The notes beneath the pieces are model-generated. The model searched no databases. It saw only the letters and a list, made by a program, of their open reading frames with translations, and was not told where the DNA came from. From positions 699,108-763,107 of the forward strand of contig NZ_CAJNBJ010000017.1 of the NCBI RefSeq assembly GCF_905220995.1: 64,000 nucleotides of DNA, in the 5' to 3' direction. This stretch comes from Nitrospira defluvii. Lineage in GTDB: Bacteria; Nitrospirota; Nitrospiria; Nitrospirales; Nitrospiraceae. The position numbers and the translations under genes were made by a program. Positions 25,626 through 40,169 of the stretch are shown here, in pieces; within the stretch, counting starts at the first letter, position 1, and each line of letters starts with the position of its first letter.

Positions 25626-27122
25626 CTATTCCAGCCCCTGCTCGGCGAGTTCGATGGCCTTCATCATCGCGCGCGCCTTGTTGCACGTTTCCTCATACTC
25701 ATGTTCGGGAACGGAGTCGGCCACAATCCCCGCGCCGGCTTGGATGTAGGCTTGCCGCCCCTTAATGACCACGGTCCGGATATTGATGCACATATCCATA
25801 TTGCCGGAGAAACCGAAATACCCCACCGCACCGGCATAGGGCCCGCGCCGCGTCGGCTCCAACTCCTCGATGATCTCCATGGCCCGGATTTTCGGCGCAC
25901 CCGAGACAGTCCCTGCGGGGAAACAGGCTCGCGTCACGTCATAGACCGATTTTCCCTTCTCTAACTGTCCCGTCACTTGGGAAACGATGTGCATGACGTG
26001 GGAATACCGTTCAACCTGCATCAATGAATCGACTTTCACCGATCCACGAGCGGCCACACGTCCCACATCGTTCCGCCCCAGATCCACCAACATCACATGT
26101 TCGGCCCGTTCTTTTTCATCCGCTAACAGATTCCGTGCCAGTTCCTGATCCTCTTCCGGCGTCTTCCCGCGGCGACGTGTCCCCGCGATAGGCCGCAACG
26201 AAATCTGCCCGTCTTCACACCGCACCAACGTCTCCGGTGAAGAGCCGACCAGTTCCACACCTCCGACGCGCAGATAGTACATGTAGGGCGAGGGGTTGAT
26301 GACGCGTAGCGCGCGATACAACTGAAACGGCGTCGTGTGAATCTGGGTTTCCCAGCGCTGCGACAACACCGCCTGCACGATGTCACCCGCGCGGATATAC
26401 TCCTTCGTCGCCACGACCATCTTCTCAAAGTCGGCCTTGTTCATGTTGGACGTGAACGTAATCGGCTTGCGACGCCGCTGCTGACGTGGCTGCCGCACCG
26501 GCCGCTTCAGGCGGGCGATCATCTTTTCAATCCGCGCCGTCGCGTGCCGATACGCCTCGCGAATGTCGCGATCTTTCGTGGATTCCAGATAGGCGTTGGC
26601 GACGACCTTGATCTTCTGCGAGACGTTGTCAAAAATCAGCAGCGTGTCTGTCAACAAGAAGGCGAAGTCCGGCAGCCCCAGACTGTCTTTTCGGAGAGAC
26701 GGTAACTCTTCGAACGTTCGCACCATGTCGTAGCTCAAGTAGCCCACGGCTCCGCCGACAAACCGCGGCAAGCCCGGCACGGTCACCGGCCGATACTCGT
26801 CCATCAATTCGCGAAGCCGCTCCAGCGGATTCCCACGGCTTTGAATGCGCAGACGTTTCTTTCCGCGGGTCAACACCAGATCGCCCTGTTCTTCGTGGAT
26901 CACCGCCGACGAGCCGCTTCCAAGGAAAGAGTAGCGGGCCCAATTCTCTCCGCCGGCGACACTCTCCAGCAGATAGGCGGTCGTTCCGTGGTCGATCTTG
27001 GCAAACGCCGACACCGGCGTCTCATAGTCCGCCAAAATTTCCCGGTACAACGGAATCAAATTCCCTTCCGCCGCCAGGGCTCGAAACTCTTCCAGGGTCA
27101 ATGAATAGTGCTGCTTCGCCAT
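25626..27122 (-). CDS. trpE: Anthranilate synthase component I
   Basis: 498 residues. The N-terminal domain keeps the tryptophan feedback motif as AYLLESVAGG. The chorismate-binding half ends with the family signatures RPIAGTRRRGKTPEEDQ, GAPKIRAMEIIEELEP and YAGAVGYFGFSGNMD. It converts chorismate and glutamine-derived ammonia to anthranilate, the committed step. It heads the trp genes; only 32 bases separate it from the LysM lipoprotein gene upstream, so it may share that gene's promoter. No leader peptide rich in Trp was found. Confidence 0.96.
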   Translation of the reverse strand: MAKQHYSLTLEEFRALAAEGNLIPLYREILADYETPVSAFAKIDHGTTAYLLESVAGGENWARYSFLGSGSSAVIHEEQGDLVLTRGKKRLRIQSRGNPLERLRELMDEYRPVTVPGLPRFVGGAVGYLSYDMVRTFEELPSLRKDSLGLPDFAFLLTDTLLIFDNVSQKIKVVANAYLESTKDRDIREAYRHATARIEKMIARLKRPVRQPRQQRRRKPITFTSNMNKADFEKMVVATKEYIRAGDIVQAVLSQRWETQIHTTPFQLYRALRVINPSPYMYYLRVGGVELVGSSPETLVRCEDGQISLRPIAGTRRRGKTPEEDQELARNLLADEKERAEHVMLVDLGRNDVGRVAARGSVKVDSLMQVERYSHVMHIVSQVTGQLEKGKSVYDVTRACFPAGTVSGAPKIRAMEIIEELEPTRRGPYAGAVGYFGFSGNMDMCINIRTVVIKGRQAYIQAGAGIVADSVPEHEYEETCNKARAMMKAIELAEQGLE

Positions 27123-27154
27123 AAAGAACCGATTGCTGCGACACGACCGTCACG

Positions 27155-27823
27155 CTACGGCTGACTGACGACCAACTTCTGTCCGACGACGACCGTGTTG
27201 TTGGTCATATTGTTCCATTTGCGCAACTGATCCAGCCCGACGTGATACTTCTGCCCGATGCGGTAGAGCGTTTCTCCCGGACGCACCGTATGCGTGGTAC
27301 CTCCCAGGGAGGCCGCGGCCGCTCCGGCGGACTCCAGCGCCGTCTCCGCATGACCGAGAAGATCCTTCGCCGAATCCTTCGCCGGCTCGAGGCTCAGATC
27401 GGTCGGCACCTCGGCCTTGAGGGCTTCGTCGACAGCGGCCGCAAAATCCTTCTTGGGTGCTGCCTTCTTGGCTTTCGAAGGGATGGTCGTCAGGCGCTTC
27501 ATGTCCTCTTGTGCCCGTTTCTCCAGCAGGCTCGCCTCTTTCATGGCCTGCGCTTCTTCCTGGATCTGCGCCGCCTGTTGACGCACCGCTTCCACCTGGG
27601 CATTGAGTTCACGATTGCGGGCTTCGTATTCACTCAACTCGCGCCTGCTGCGTTTGACCTCGTTATCCAGCTCCGCGCTGCGCTTTTCTTCCTGCGCGAG
27701 GAGACGCTGAAAGTTCAGACTACGCGCCTTCTCCGCTTCATATTTCTCCGACATCACACAACCGCTCAACCCCATGCTGCACAGTACCAGCAACCCAAGC
27801 GACCGTACTGCTGCCTGTTTCAT
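27155..27823 (-). CDS. LysM-domain lipoprotein with coiled coil
   Basis: 222 residues from the ATG at 27823 (GAGGCGGA ribosome site). The signal peptide ends GLSGC. A coiled-coil of about 85 residues (Glu/Arg/Gln/Ala-rich, about 25-110) is followed by a linker and a C-terminal LysM module starting [18 protein letters not shown] and ending [11 protein letters not shown]. LysM binds peptidoglycan, so the protein probably links the outer membrane to the cell wall. It is the first gene of the trp transcript or just upstream of it, which seems to be proximity rather than shared function. Confidence 0.82.
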   Translation of the reverse strand: MKQAAVRSLGLLVLCSMGLSGCVMSEKYEAEKARSLNFQRLLAQEEKRSAELDNEVKRSRRELSEYEARNRELNAQVEAVRQQAAQIQEEAQAMKEASLLEKRAQEDMKRLTTIPSKAKKAAPKKDFAAAVDEALKAEVPTDLSLEPAKDSAKDLLGHAETALESAGAAAASLGGTTHTVRPGETLYRIGQKYHVGLDQLRKWNNMTNNTVVVGQKLVVSQP

Positions 27824-28001
27824 GGATCCGCCTCGCTCAGTCATCATCTCGCTCCTTCGTTGCGGCCATCTAAGTGGACGGTAGTCGATTCCCCGAGGGA
27901 GAATGGTTTTGCCGCATTCGCTCCCGATTCGCAGCTTGCGAAAGTGGGTAGGATACGGTCCAAGGCAGCGAAAGTCAAAGTGAAATGGGTCGAGAAGGCG
28001 T

Positions 28002-28031
28002 TTGACCCCCTCCCCGCCCCTATGCTACCGT
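28002..28031 (+). promoter_or_regulatory. Candidate promoter for the MoxR-like unit
   Basis: TTGACC (28002-28007) and TACCGT (28026-28031) are separated by 18 bases, about 54 bases before the start codon. The same pair spacing and -10 occur at 3522. The -10 differs from consensus at two positions. Confidence 0.35.
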
Positions 28032-28084
28032 TCGCTCAAGATTTCCGTTCCAACCATTCTATCCAATCACCGGCACGAAAGACC

Positions 28085-29037
28085 ATGTCATCCAGCCAGC
28101 AACCGGCCGCCGCGCGTACGATGTCCATCGAAGGCATCTCACTACACCTGGCACAACCGATGACCATGGGCCAGGAGTGGATCGGCAACCGGGAAATTCT
28201 CAAGCAGCTGCTCGCCTGCTGGCTCGTGATCGACGAACGTGATTTGCCGCTCTCGCCCCGGATCACCGGGCAACCGGGCATCGGAAAAACCACGCTGGCC
28301 ATGGCCGGCGCCCGCGAACGCAAGCAAGACCTCTATGTCTTTCAATGCACCGCGGATACCCGCCCCGAAGACCTGTTGATCACGCCTGTCCTGGCGGAAT
28401 CCGGCACGATCAGTTATCACGCCTCGCCGCTGGTCACCGCGGTGCTCACCGGAAGCATCTGCGTGCTTGACGAAGGCAACCGGATGAACGAAAAGAGCTG
28501 GGCCTCCCTAGCCTCGCTACTGGATCACCGGCGCTGCGTGGAATCGATCATCACCGGCCTGCTTATCAGAGCGCATCCTGAATTCCGATGTTGTGTCACG
28601 ATGAACGAAGACGCCTCGACGTATGAGGTGCCCGACTATATCCTGTCGCGGCTCCAACCGACCCTCGGCATGGGCTTCCCCACTCGCGAAGATGAACTGG
28701 CGATTCTGCGGTATCACCTGCCCTTCGCTCCCGCCGACATGCTGGCCCTGACGGTGGAGTTCCTGCAGGAGGCCCATCAACTCAGCCTCGAATACTCCGT
28801 ACGCGACGGGATTCACCTCCTGCAATATGCCTTGAAAAGATGCGCCCAGGACCCCGCCCACCCCTTGGCGGCCGATGCCGCCTGGAGGGAGTCGCTCATC
28901 AAGGTGTTAGGCGAAGAAGCGCTCGATCTGCCGACCCAGTCCCGCAAACGGAAGCGCGCGTTGGGCGATCAGGCCTTGCCCAGAGGGCTTGGTGATTTCT
29001 TTTTCGAAAGTGACGACCCTCTACACCCCGGCCGATA

Positions 29038-29038
<1 letters not shown>
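28085..29038 (+). CDS. MoxR-like AAA+ ATPase
   Basis: 317 residues from the ATG at 28085; an ATG at 28022 is a possible alternative. Walker A is GQPGIGKTT at about residue 62, Walker B is [10 protein letters not shown] at about 125, and a sensor-like CCVTMNED follows near 171. The overall layout, with DEGNR and [13 protein letters not shown] helices after it, matches MoxR/RavA-like chaperone ATPases, which remodel or activate partner proteins. The stop (TAA, 29036-29038) overlaps the start of the next gene by one base, showing tight coupling to its likely partner. Confidence 0.85.
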
Positions 29039-34244
<5,206 letters not shown>

Positions 34245-34522
34245 AAGACCTATCGAGGTTAGAGAATCCGAACCAAGTTGTGTGTGTGAACGTCAAGAGC
34301 TTGGATCAGTTCGACGCGCAAGGGTCGAACTGCAAGACTTACCGCATGTCGTGAGAAGACGACCAGAATTGGTCCTCTCGGGTCACTTTCATCCATCGCG
34401 TACTACCATTAGCACAGGCAGGCAGTCGCATCAAGCGTTACCACAATTCCCTACCCGCCGCCGAAAGATCAGGATATCAACAATTTCGCTTGATAGCCAT
34501 GCCCGATGACACTCGTGATTCC
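34245..34522. other. Intergenic region between rlpA and the CorC-like gene
   Basis: About 280 bases without a gene. Reading leftward toward the transporter gene it has TTGACG near 34290 but no good -10. Open frames here are short and unsupported. Confidence 0.4.
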
Positions 34523-35218
34523 CTACGGACTCCTCACCGTGTCATCACGTACGATAAACGGGTCGGTATCGAGGGCCCTCCTGAGATGCCCGGCGGCCTG
34601 CTCTGCCGCCGCTTCCGTCTGATACTGTCCGGCATACACCCGATACCGGCGTCCCTCGGGCAACTCTACAGTCACCGCCCGCGTGCCCGGGTAGACTCCA
34701 CGCAGGCGTTCCACCAGCGCAGCCGCGTTCGCAGGATCGGCAAAGGAACCGACCTGCACCCGTAGGACACCCATCTCCCCTGGCCGGCCTTGGTAACTGA
34801 CGACTTGCAGTTCGATGTCATCGGTACCCCGCCCGACCATGCCCACCGCCTGTGCGCCGGCCAGAGACAGATCGAGAATCCTGCCGCGCGCGAACGGGCC
34901 GCGATCATTGATCCGGACCGTGACCTGTCGGCCGGTCGTCAGGGAGCGCACGACGGCCACCGACCCCAAGGGCAACGTCCGATGCGCCGCCGTCAGTTTG
35001 TGCATGTCGTAGACTTCCCCGTTCGCCGTACGATTGCCGTGAAAACCAGGGCCATACCAGGAGGCGCTCCCCCGTTCGACAAAACCGACCGGGTATCCTG
35101 GTGGATACACAGGACGGGCCGGAGCCCAGCCAGAGCACGCGTTCAGCCATGAGGTCAGAATCAGAACGAAGAGAGGGAGAAGGAGACGAGAGGTGCCGGT
35201 CTTCTTCTCCCTCTGCAT
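34523..35218 (-). CDS. rlpA: RlpA-like septal lytic transglycosylase with SPOR domain
   Basis: 231 residues from the ATG at 35218. The signal peptide ends with a lipobox near TSWLNAC. The double-psi beta-barrel is intact: GSASWYGPGFHGNRTANGE, then LTAAHRTLPLGS, then VTVRINDRGPF, with the catalytic Asp. A SPOR domain fills the last 75 residues, targeting denuded glycans at the division site. RlpA cleaves such glycans. It lies just after a double-ACT gene (9-base gap) and is probably co-transcribed with it. Confidence 0.9.
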   Translation of the reverse strand: MQREKKTGTSRLLLPLFVLILTSWLNACSGWAPARPVYPPGYPVGFVERGSASWYGPGFHGNRTANGEVYDMHKLTAAHRTLPLGSVAVVRSLTTGRQVTVRINDRGPFARGRILDLSLAGAQAVGMVGRGTDDIELQVVSYQGRPGEMGVLRVQVGSFADPANAAALVERLRGVYPGTRAVTVELPEGRRYRVYAGQYQTEAAAEQAAGHLRRALDTDPFIVRDDTVRSP

Positions 35219-35226
35219 GGAGGAGA

Positions 35227-35637
35227 TCAGAATTCGTCGAGTGAATGGGTGCGCAGCACCCCGAGGGCTTTCGTCGTGTTGGACACCGTCAAGACGACGA
35301 TGGCGCGTTTGCCTTCCCGGGAAGGCGTGCAGTAGCCGCACTTCACGTTGATGCGGGCCCTGGTCAACGAATCGGCGACCTGTTTCAACGCACCGGGCTT
35401 GTTCTCCAGGCTGAGGATCAAGGCGGTCTCTTCGCGGAATTTGATCTTGGATTTTCTCAGGGCGATCCTCGCGGCATCGACGTCCGCGACAATCAACCGC
35501 AATTTGCCGGGCCCCGTGACTTCAGGCGCGGAAAAGGCTTTGATATTGACCCCGGCGGCGCCGAGCACGGACGCCACCTCCGCCAGTACTCCAGGCTTGC
35601 TCTGTCCACTCACCACAAACTGCGTCGTTGTCGGCAT
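35227..35637 (-). CDS. Double ACT-domain protein
   Basis: 136 residues made of two ACT modules: KPGVLAEVASVLGAAGVNIKAF (first) and KPGALKQVADSLTRARINV (second). ACT domains bind amino acids, so it is likely a sensor or allosteric subunit. No enzyme domain is attached. The gene is followed after nine bases by rlpA and preceded by the cupin gene; the relationship is positional. Confidence 0.82.
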   Translation of the reverse strand: MPTTTQFVVSGQSKPGVLAEVASVLGAAGVNIKAFSAPEVTGPGKLRLIVADVDAARIALRKSKIKFREETALILSLENKPGALKQVADSLTRARINVKCGYCTPSREGKRAIVVLTVSNTTKALGVLRTHSLDEF

Positions 35638-35666
35638 CGGCTCCTCTCCCTCCGTGAGTCAGTCCA

Positions 35667-35957
35667 TCAGCCAGTCTGCATCCGCTTATACCCGTAGAGC
35701 CACTGCGCAGTCGTCCCGCCGATATTCCTGACGGTATGGAACACACCGGCCGGAATCAGGACTTCCTCCCCGGGAGCGGGCCGCACACACCGCCCTCCGA
35801 ATTCCAGTTCCAACCGGCCGACGATCGGCATGACCAACTCGTCGGTCGCGTGGCGGTAATCCTCCCATACTTGCCCGGGCGGATCAACCCAAAGATCACA
35901 ACTGAAGCCCCTCGCCCGCCACTCCCGAGCTACCGTTTGCTGATCAACCGGAGACAT
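35667..35957 (-). CDS. Small cupin-domain protein
   Basis: 96 residues, a single cupin barrel. Metal-site positions are visible as DELVMPIVGRLELEFGG (first motif, with His/Glu partly replaced) and GEEVLIPAGVFHTVRNIGG (second motif, His conserved). Small cupins have many roles, from sugar isomerases to sensors; none can be chosen. It lies 12 bases after the FBP aldolase/phosphatase gene, so the two may be one operon. Confidence 0.75.
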   Translation of the reverse strand: MSPVDQQTVAREWRARGFSCDLWVDPPGQVWEDYRHATDELVMPIVGRLELEFGGRCVRPAPGEEVLIPAGVFHTVRNIGGTTAQWLYGYKRMQTG

Positions 35958-35969
35958 GATGCGTAGAAT

Positions 35970-37094
35970 TTAAAGCTGCGCCCAGCGACCTTCAAGTTTC
36001 TTCATAATCTGCGGCATGGTCGTATACTCCATATCCTCCAAGGGCAACCGATGCGGCTCGAAGGGACCATGCATGCGCAGGACATCGGCGATCCGATTCG
36101 CATCCCGCCGCGCTTCGTCATAGGACGGATCGTCGAACATATCCCGCGGCCCGATCAACCGACCGCCGGCCAGTTGAAACCCCAGGCAGGCGACGCGCGG
36201 AGGGCCATCGAACCGAGTCGGCGTGGCCTGTTTCACCGAGACCGGCATCAGCGGACCATAGTGCGAGCCCCGCATCCAGCCCTCGATGATCCAGGGATAC
36301 CGGAACGGGTCTAGGACTTCCCCAACCGCTGGAAAATTCTGCTGTGCACGGACGATCATCACCGGATCATCTTTCCCAACATACTTACCCGCAATTAACG
36401 AGAGCCGCTCGGTAGACGTGGAGGCGGCGATGGTGCCGTCCGCCCTGGAATACACCGCCTTGACCGTGTACTTACCCGGCGACCCGATGAACATCAGCAT
36501 GTCATACAACTCTTCCGGACAATCGAAGGTGATCTTCTTGTGTTTGTAGATGTCGTGCACCTCGAAGCGGAACCCCTGGTGTAACGTCGGGGCGATCACC
36601 AATCCTGCCGTCGTGAACGGATCGGCAAACATCTTATACAGCGGGAGATTCCAGGCTCCGGCCGAGGTCTTATCCGCCATAAAGACCAGCACCGGATCTG
36701 ACTTCCGTTCCACGAATTCCATCTCGGCCACGCCTGGTCCCTGCCCGCGCACATTCCCGCTGAACGCATCGGCCAGCAGATCCTGCCCCGCACCGTAGAG
36801 ATGCAGGTCCTTGGCCACCGCCGTTCCTGCCTCAAACGTATCCCACGCGAGCCGGTGAATCGGCTCGTGGTCCACGCCATGGCGATGCGTCATGATCAGC
36901 TGCAAATCATCCCCGCAAGCCGACACATGATAATCGACCAGCAACCCGCTCTTCTTGGCTGCGGCCAGCTTCTCATTCGCGCAATCCATCAAGGCCGGAT
37001 GCATCGCCGAATGGCCGACAAACCCGCCGATGTCCGCCTTGATCACACTCAACGTGATCGTGTTGCTGCTCTTTGTGCTCTGTTCCGCTGCCAT
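35970..37094 (-). CDS. fbp: Fructose-1,6-bisphosphate aldolase/phosphatase (archaeal type)
   Basis: 374 residues matching the bifunctional FBPA/P of archaea and deep-branching bacteria. Signatures include TLSVIKADIGGFVGHSAMHP at the N-terminus, YHVSACGDDLQLIM, the Schiff-base Lys region IAGKYVGKDDPVMIVRAQ and a C-terminal SHYGPLMPVS with phosphate contacts. The enzyme condenses dihydroxyacetone phosphate with glyceraldehyde 3-phosphate and dephosphorylates the product, which makes gluconeogenesis one-directional and suits autotrophs. The start codon follows AGGGGTGCAAC. It heads the cupin/ACT/rlpA run. Confidence 0.93.
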   Translation of the reverse strand: MAAEQSTKSSNTITLSVIKADIGGFVGHSAMHPALMDCANEKLAAAKKSGLLVDYHVSACGDDLQLIMTHRHGVDHEPIHRLAWDTFEAGTAVAKDLHLYGAGQDLLADAFSGNVRGQGPGVAEMEFVERKSDPVLVFMADKTSAGAWNLPLYKMFADPFTTAGLVIAPTLHQGFRFEVHDIYKHKKITFDCPEELYDMLMFIGSPGKYTVKAVYSRADGTIAASTSTERLSLIAGKYVGKDDPVMIVRAQQNFPAVGEVLDPFRYPWIIEGWMRGSHYGPLMPVSVKQATPTRFDGPPRVACLGFQLAGGRLIGPRDMFDDPSYDEARRDANRIADVLRMHGPFEPHRLPLEDMEYTTMPQIMKKLEGRWAQL

Positions 37095-37423
37095 GTTGCA
37101 CCCCTGGGTAAAGGAGGATTGGAGGCGATCTCCCTGCTATAGAGACTCAATCCCTGGGAGGTCTTCCTAATGGGGTGAGCAAAGGCAATGCCCGGACACG
37201 AATGGAGGCGGCAGGTCGAATGAATTGGATTTACACCATGCACAGCCGCCGCAGGGGCCCAGCCCGTGGAGAGGCGCTACAGTGGCAGGCCATCATCTGT
37301 AGCAGAAGGCAGCACAGTGTCAGGCACGACCGGGAGGCTGTTCTTCAAACAGGAGAAGTCAGTGTGGCACGCAAATCCCCTCCCGGTGGGTGACTCGGAC
37401 CAGTTCCCACACTGCGATGCCGC
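37095..37423. other. Intergenic region with an 8-bp inverted repeat
   Basis: About 330 bases without a supported gene. CAGTGTGG near 37359 and its reverse complement near 37408 form an inverted repeat across about 40 bases. It could be the 3' end structure of the substrate-binding gene or an operator; no T-run follows. Nothing else is recognised. Confidence 0.35.
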
Positions 37424-38680
37424 TCATCGCACCTGCTCAAGTGCTCCCTTCTCGCCGACCTGCAGCAGAACCAGCCGTCGATTCAGCACACCTTTCGCAT
37501 TGAAGGAGGCAGGACCCAGTAGCGTCGGAAGCGCATCGGCCTGCTCTAAGTAGGCACGCAGCCGCTTGCCAGATGTGCCCCCTGCACGGATTCCAGCCAG
37601 AAGCAGCTCGGTGGCTTCATAGGCCTGGGCGGCGAAGGGAGTCGGTTCGGCATGGTAGCGGAGCCGATAGGCCTCGACAAATGCTCGAACGGCAGGCGCT
37701 TTGCTCTCTGCAAAAAAACTGTCGACGAAGATGCCCCCCAAGAGTGACCTCTCGGGAAAGTTCGCCACATCCGAGCTGTGCCAAGCACTGCTGCCAAGCA
37801 GACGCACTTTCACATCCTGAAAGCGCAATTGGGCGGCAATCAGTGCAGCCTGACGAAAGGCTCCAGGCAAGTAGATGGCATCAAGTCCCCGACGCGATGG
37901 AGCGCCATGCTTCTTTTGAGCTGCGCTGGCCCCGGATGGTCTTCTTTCGTGAGTCGGACTATCTTCTTGTAGACGCCTCCGAACCGCAACTTTCAGGCGC
38001 GTGACCTGCGAGGTAAAATCTTGTTCCTCCTCCTGGTAAGACTCCACGTCGACAACCTCCCCGCCCCGTCGACGCACCTCTTCCGCGAATGATTGCGCGA
38101 GTTGTCGCCCATAGCCGGTTTCAGGATGGATGACCGCGAACCGCCGATAGCCCAAGCGGCCCATCGCGTAGGCCGCGATCCCTTCCGCTTGCAATGGGTA
38201 GGTCAACGCGGTGCTGAATGCGTAAGGACTGAGCTGCCGCACATCAGATCGTGTGGCTGCAGGGGTGATGAGCGGCAGGTGGGCGCCCTCAACGAGCCTC
38301 GCGGCTTCTTCCAACTGCTGAGATGCGAGGGGACCGATCACCCCCGACAGCCGCGATTCATCCAGCAAGGCGTTGAGAGGTTGTTGCACAGCCCTATCAC
38401 TTCTCGTGTCTCGCACAACCAGCCTGACCACCGTTCCACCCTCGCGGTTCCAACGGTCTACAGCAAGCTCAATCCCACGGAAACATTCCTGGCCGTAGAC
38501 CGCCATGGGACCAGTGAGGGGCAGCAGTGCGCCGATCCTATACGAGGGGACGACGTCGGGTTGGGCGGGGCGAGAAAGCAATGGGGGCGAGACCGGTGGA
38601 CCTGGCTTCTGATTCGAAGGAGCCTGACAGGCGGCGGCAACGAAGAGGAGGATCAGGACGTGGTAGAGGCGGGCAGCCAT
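37424..38680 (-). CDS. Periplasmic substrate-binding lipoprotein (LivK/LpoA-like)
   Basis: 418 residues from the ATG at 38680; the longer frame to 38773 is not supported. The signal peptide ends LFVAAAC, a lipobox. A type I periplasmic binding fold follows (YRIGALLPLTGPMAVYGQECFRGIELAVDRWN, then GVIGPLASQQLEEAARLVE and LGYRRFAVIHPETGYGRQLAQSF). Such lipoproteins either capture branched-chain amino acids or similar ligands for an ABC transporter, or, like LpoA, activate penicillin-binding proteins. No transporter genes are adjacent, so the second option is plausible; undecided. Confidence 0.78.
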   Translation of the reverse strand: MAARLYHVLILLFVAAACQAPSNQKPGPPVSPPLLSRPAQPDVVPSYRIGALLPLTGPMAVYGQECFRGIELAVDRWNREGGTVVRLVVRDTRSDRAVQQPLNALLDESRLSGVIGPLASQQLEEAARLVEGAHLPLITPAATRSDVRQLSPYAFSTALTYPLQAEGIAAYAMGRLGYRRFAVIHPETGYGRQLAQSFAEEVRRRGGEVVDVESYQEEEQDFTSQVTRLKVAVRRRLQEDSPTHERRPSGASAAQKKHGAPSRRGLDAIYLPGAFRQAALIAAQLRFQDVKVRLLGSSAWHSSDVANFPERSLLGGIFVDSFFAESKAPAVRAFVEAYRLRYHAEPTPFAAQAYEATELLLAGIRAGGTSGKRLRAYLEQADALPTLLGPASFNAKGVLNRRLVLLQVGEKGALEQVR

Positions 38681-38804
38681 GGAAAGCCAGTGAAGGCACA
38701 CCACTTCGTCGGTCTTGGCATCATTACAATCTCTTGAACGAGAGCCTGGTTGATCAGCGCATGAGCCATACATCGAACGCTGTCCTGAGTGTGAGAGCTA
38801 CTCA

Positions 38805-38818
38805 CGGTAACGTTACCG
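38805..38818. repeat. Perfect 14-bp palindrome at a stop codon
   Basis: CGGTAACGTTACCG reads the same on both strands and spans the stop codon of the TIGR02270 gene. A 5-bp inverted repeat (GTGAG...CTCAC) lies just beyond it. Possibly a protein-binding site or 3' structure; no T-run, so not a terminator. Confidence 0.5.
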
Positions 38819-40060
38819 CGCTTGGAGCAGGGCTTGCTGCCGGAATCCGGGGGCGTTGGTGTTGAAAAGCGGTGTGCCGGGTTGGCGCATGGCCAGTTCG
38901 ATCGCTGCGGCGATACGGTGACGCTGCCTACCTGTTCGTAACACTTCATGAAGCGAATCGACCGTGATCGGCTTGCCCAAGAGGTAACGGGTTCCATTGG
39001 TGAACGGAAGCCGGTGAGTGACCCACCATTGTTCAATCAACTGAGGATTGGGCCAAGGCAAATCTTCGTCGGGATCGAGTTCGATGTTCTCGTCTTCCGG
39101 ATTTTCCGTCGGGCCTGCTTCGAAGTCCTCTGGCCTGTTGGTGTCCAGATCGTCATGGGCTAGGTCGATACCGGTAATCATTGTGAAGGATTCTCCGGCC
39201 ACGCGAGCCAAGACGGGATCAGACATTTGCTGAATCAACCAAGGAATGTTCGCTGGATCACCGGTCACACCGGCTGCTTGCACCACTAGACGAAGCATCT
39301 CAGGACTGCTCGCCAAGCTCCTAAGCCACGCTTGCGCCTGGTCTATCGACATGCGTCTCAGCGCCATCGCACAAGCCTGCTCGCGTTTGAAATGTCCACT
39401 TTCAGCCAGCCGCTGAAGTACGGGAATGGCTGCTGGTTCTCTCAACAAGGCTCCAGACCAGGCGGCCCAGTACCGACAGGCCAGATCTTCCGCGGTTAGC
39501 TCAGCCTTGATGGCAGGAATAAGGCTGGTCTTCCCAAGTTCGCCTGCTGCTTTCAGTGCCCGAGTCTTCAAGATAAGATCAGTCGAAGAGAGCGCATCCT
39601 TCAGCGCTGGACCAGGATCCTGTCGATGCGCAGCATAGGCAGCGAGACCAACCATTTGCTGAAGAGGCAATTCAGCACTGAGTAATCGCTGGGCCTGTGA
39701 AGCAACTTGGTCGAACGGGATCCAGCCCAGTGCCGAAATGAGTCCCGCGCTCAACTCCGGCTTCTGTTGCACAACATCACACACCGCCTGAATACGCGAC
39801 TCGATTCCCGATTCACACGTCATCACCGAAGCAGCAAAGACCTCCCCGTTTTCTTCAGTCCCCAGCGCCGTTTTGCACAGTTCCCAGCCCGATTCCCCTG
39901 CCACACGCAAGCCATCCAGATGCGCCTCGACACGCTCATCCAGTTTGGCCAGATCTTTCAACGCATAGTGCGGTGCGCGGACGGCGTTCGTCCGAAGAAG
40001 CCACAGAAAAGCGGCTTCTTCGGCGTGCTGCTGAATGATGTTGTCAATGATGTGTTTCAT
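38813..40060 (-). CDS. T6SS-associated TIGR02270-family HEAT-repeat protein
   Basis: 415 residues. Mostly helical with repeated helix pairs (ALKAAGELGKTSLIPAIKAEL, and ACMALRRMSIDQAQAWL), then an acidic linker and a C-terminal segment with PLFNTNAPGFRQQALL. The pattern is that of the conserved T6SS-linked TIGR02270 group, usually encoded close to effector genes. The exact role is unknown; adaptor or accessory for effector delivery is often supposed. It is the last gene of the long T6SS run, about 110 bases after the immunity gene. Confidence 0.8.
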   Translation of the reverse strand: MKHIIDNIIQQHAEEAAFLWLLRTNAVRAPHYALKDLAKLDERVEAHLDGLRVAGESGWELCKTALGTEENGEVFAASVMTCESGIESRIQAVCDVVQQKPELSAGLISALGWIPFDQVASQAQRLLSAELPLQQMVGLAAYAAHRQDPGPALKDALSSTDLILKTRALKAAGELGKTSLIPAIKAELTAEDLACRYWAAWSGALLREPAAIPVLQRLAESGHFKREQACAMALRRMSIDQAQAWLRSLASSPEMLRLVVQAAGVTGDPANIPWLIQQMSDPVLARVAGESFTMITGIDLAHDDLDTNRPEDFEAGPTENPEDENIELDPDEDLPWPNPQLIEQWWVTHRLPFTNGTRYLLGKPITVDSLHEVLRTGRQRHRIAAAIELAMRQPGTPLFNTNAPGFRQQALLQAR

Positions 40061-40169
40061 CGGGAAATGCCACCGGTTGCAACCTTATTGTTTGAAGCGC
40101 TATCGGTTCTATTCGGAAGATTGCGACGCAGGATCTGGCCACGGTCACATTCCCACTTTTGCTCATGTA

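Noticed and set aside
27242..28084. Long N-terminal extension of the MoxR-like ATPase
   Set aside because: It is antisense to the LysM lipoprotein gene and crosses the divergent promoter region.
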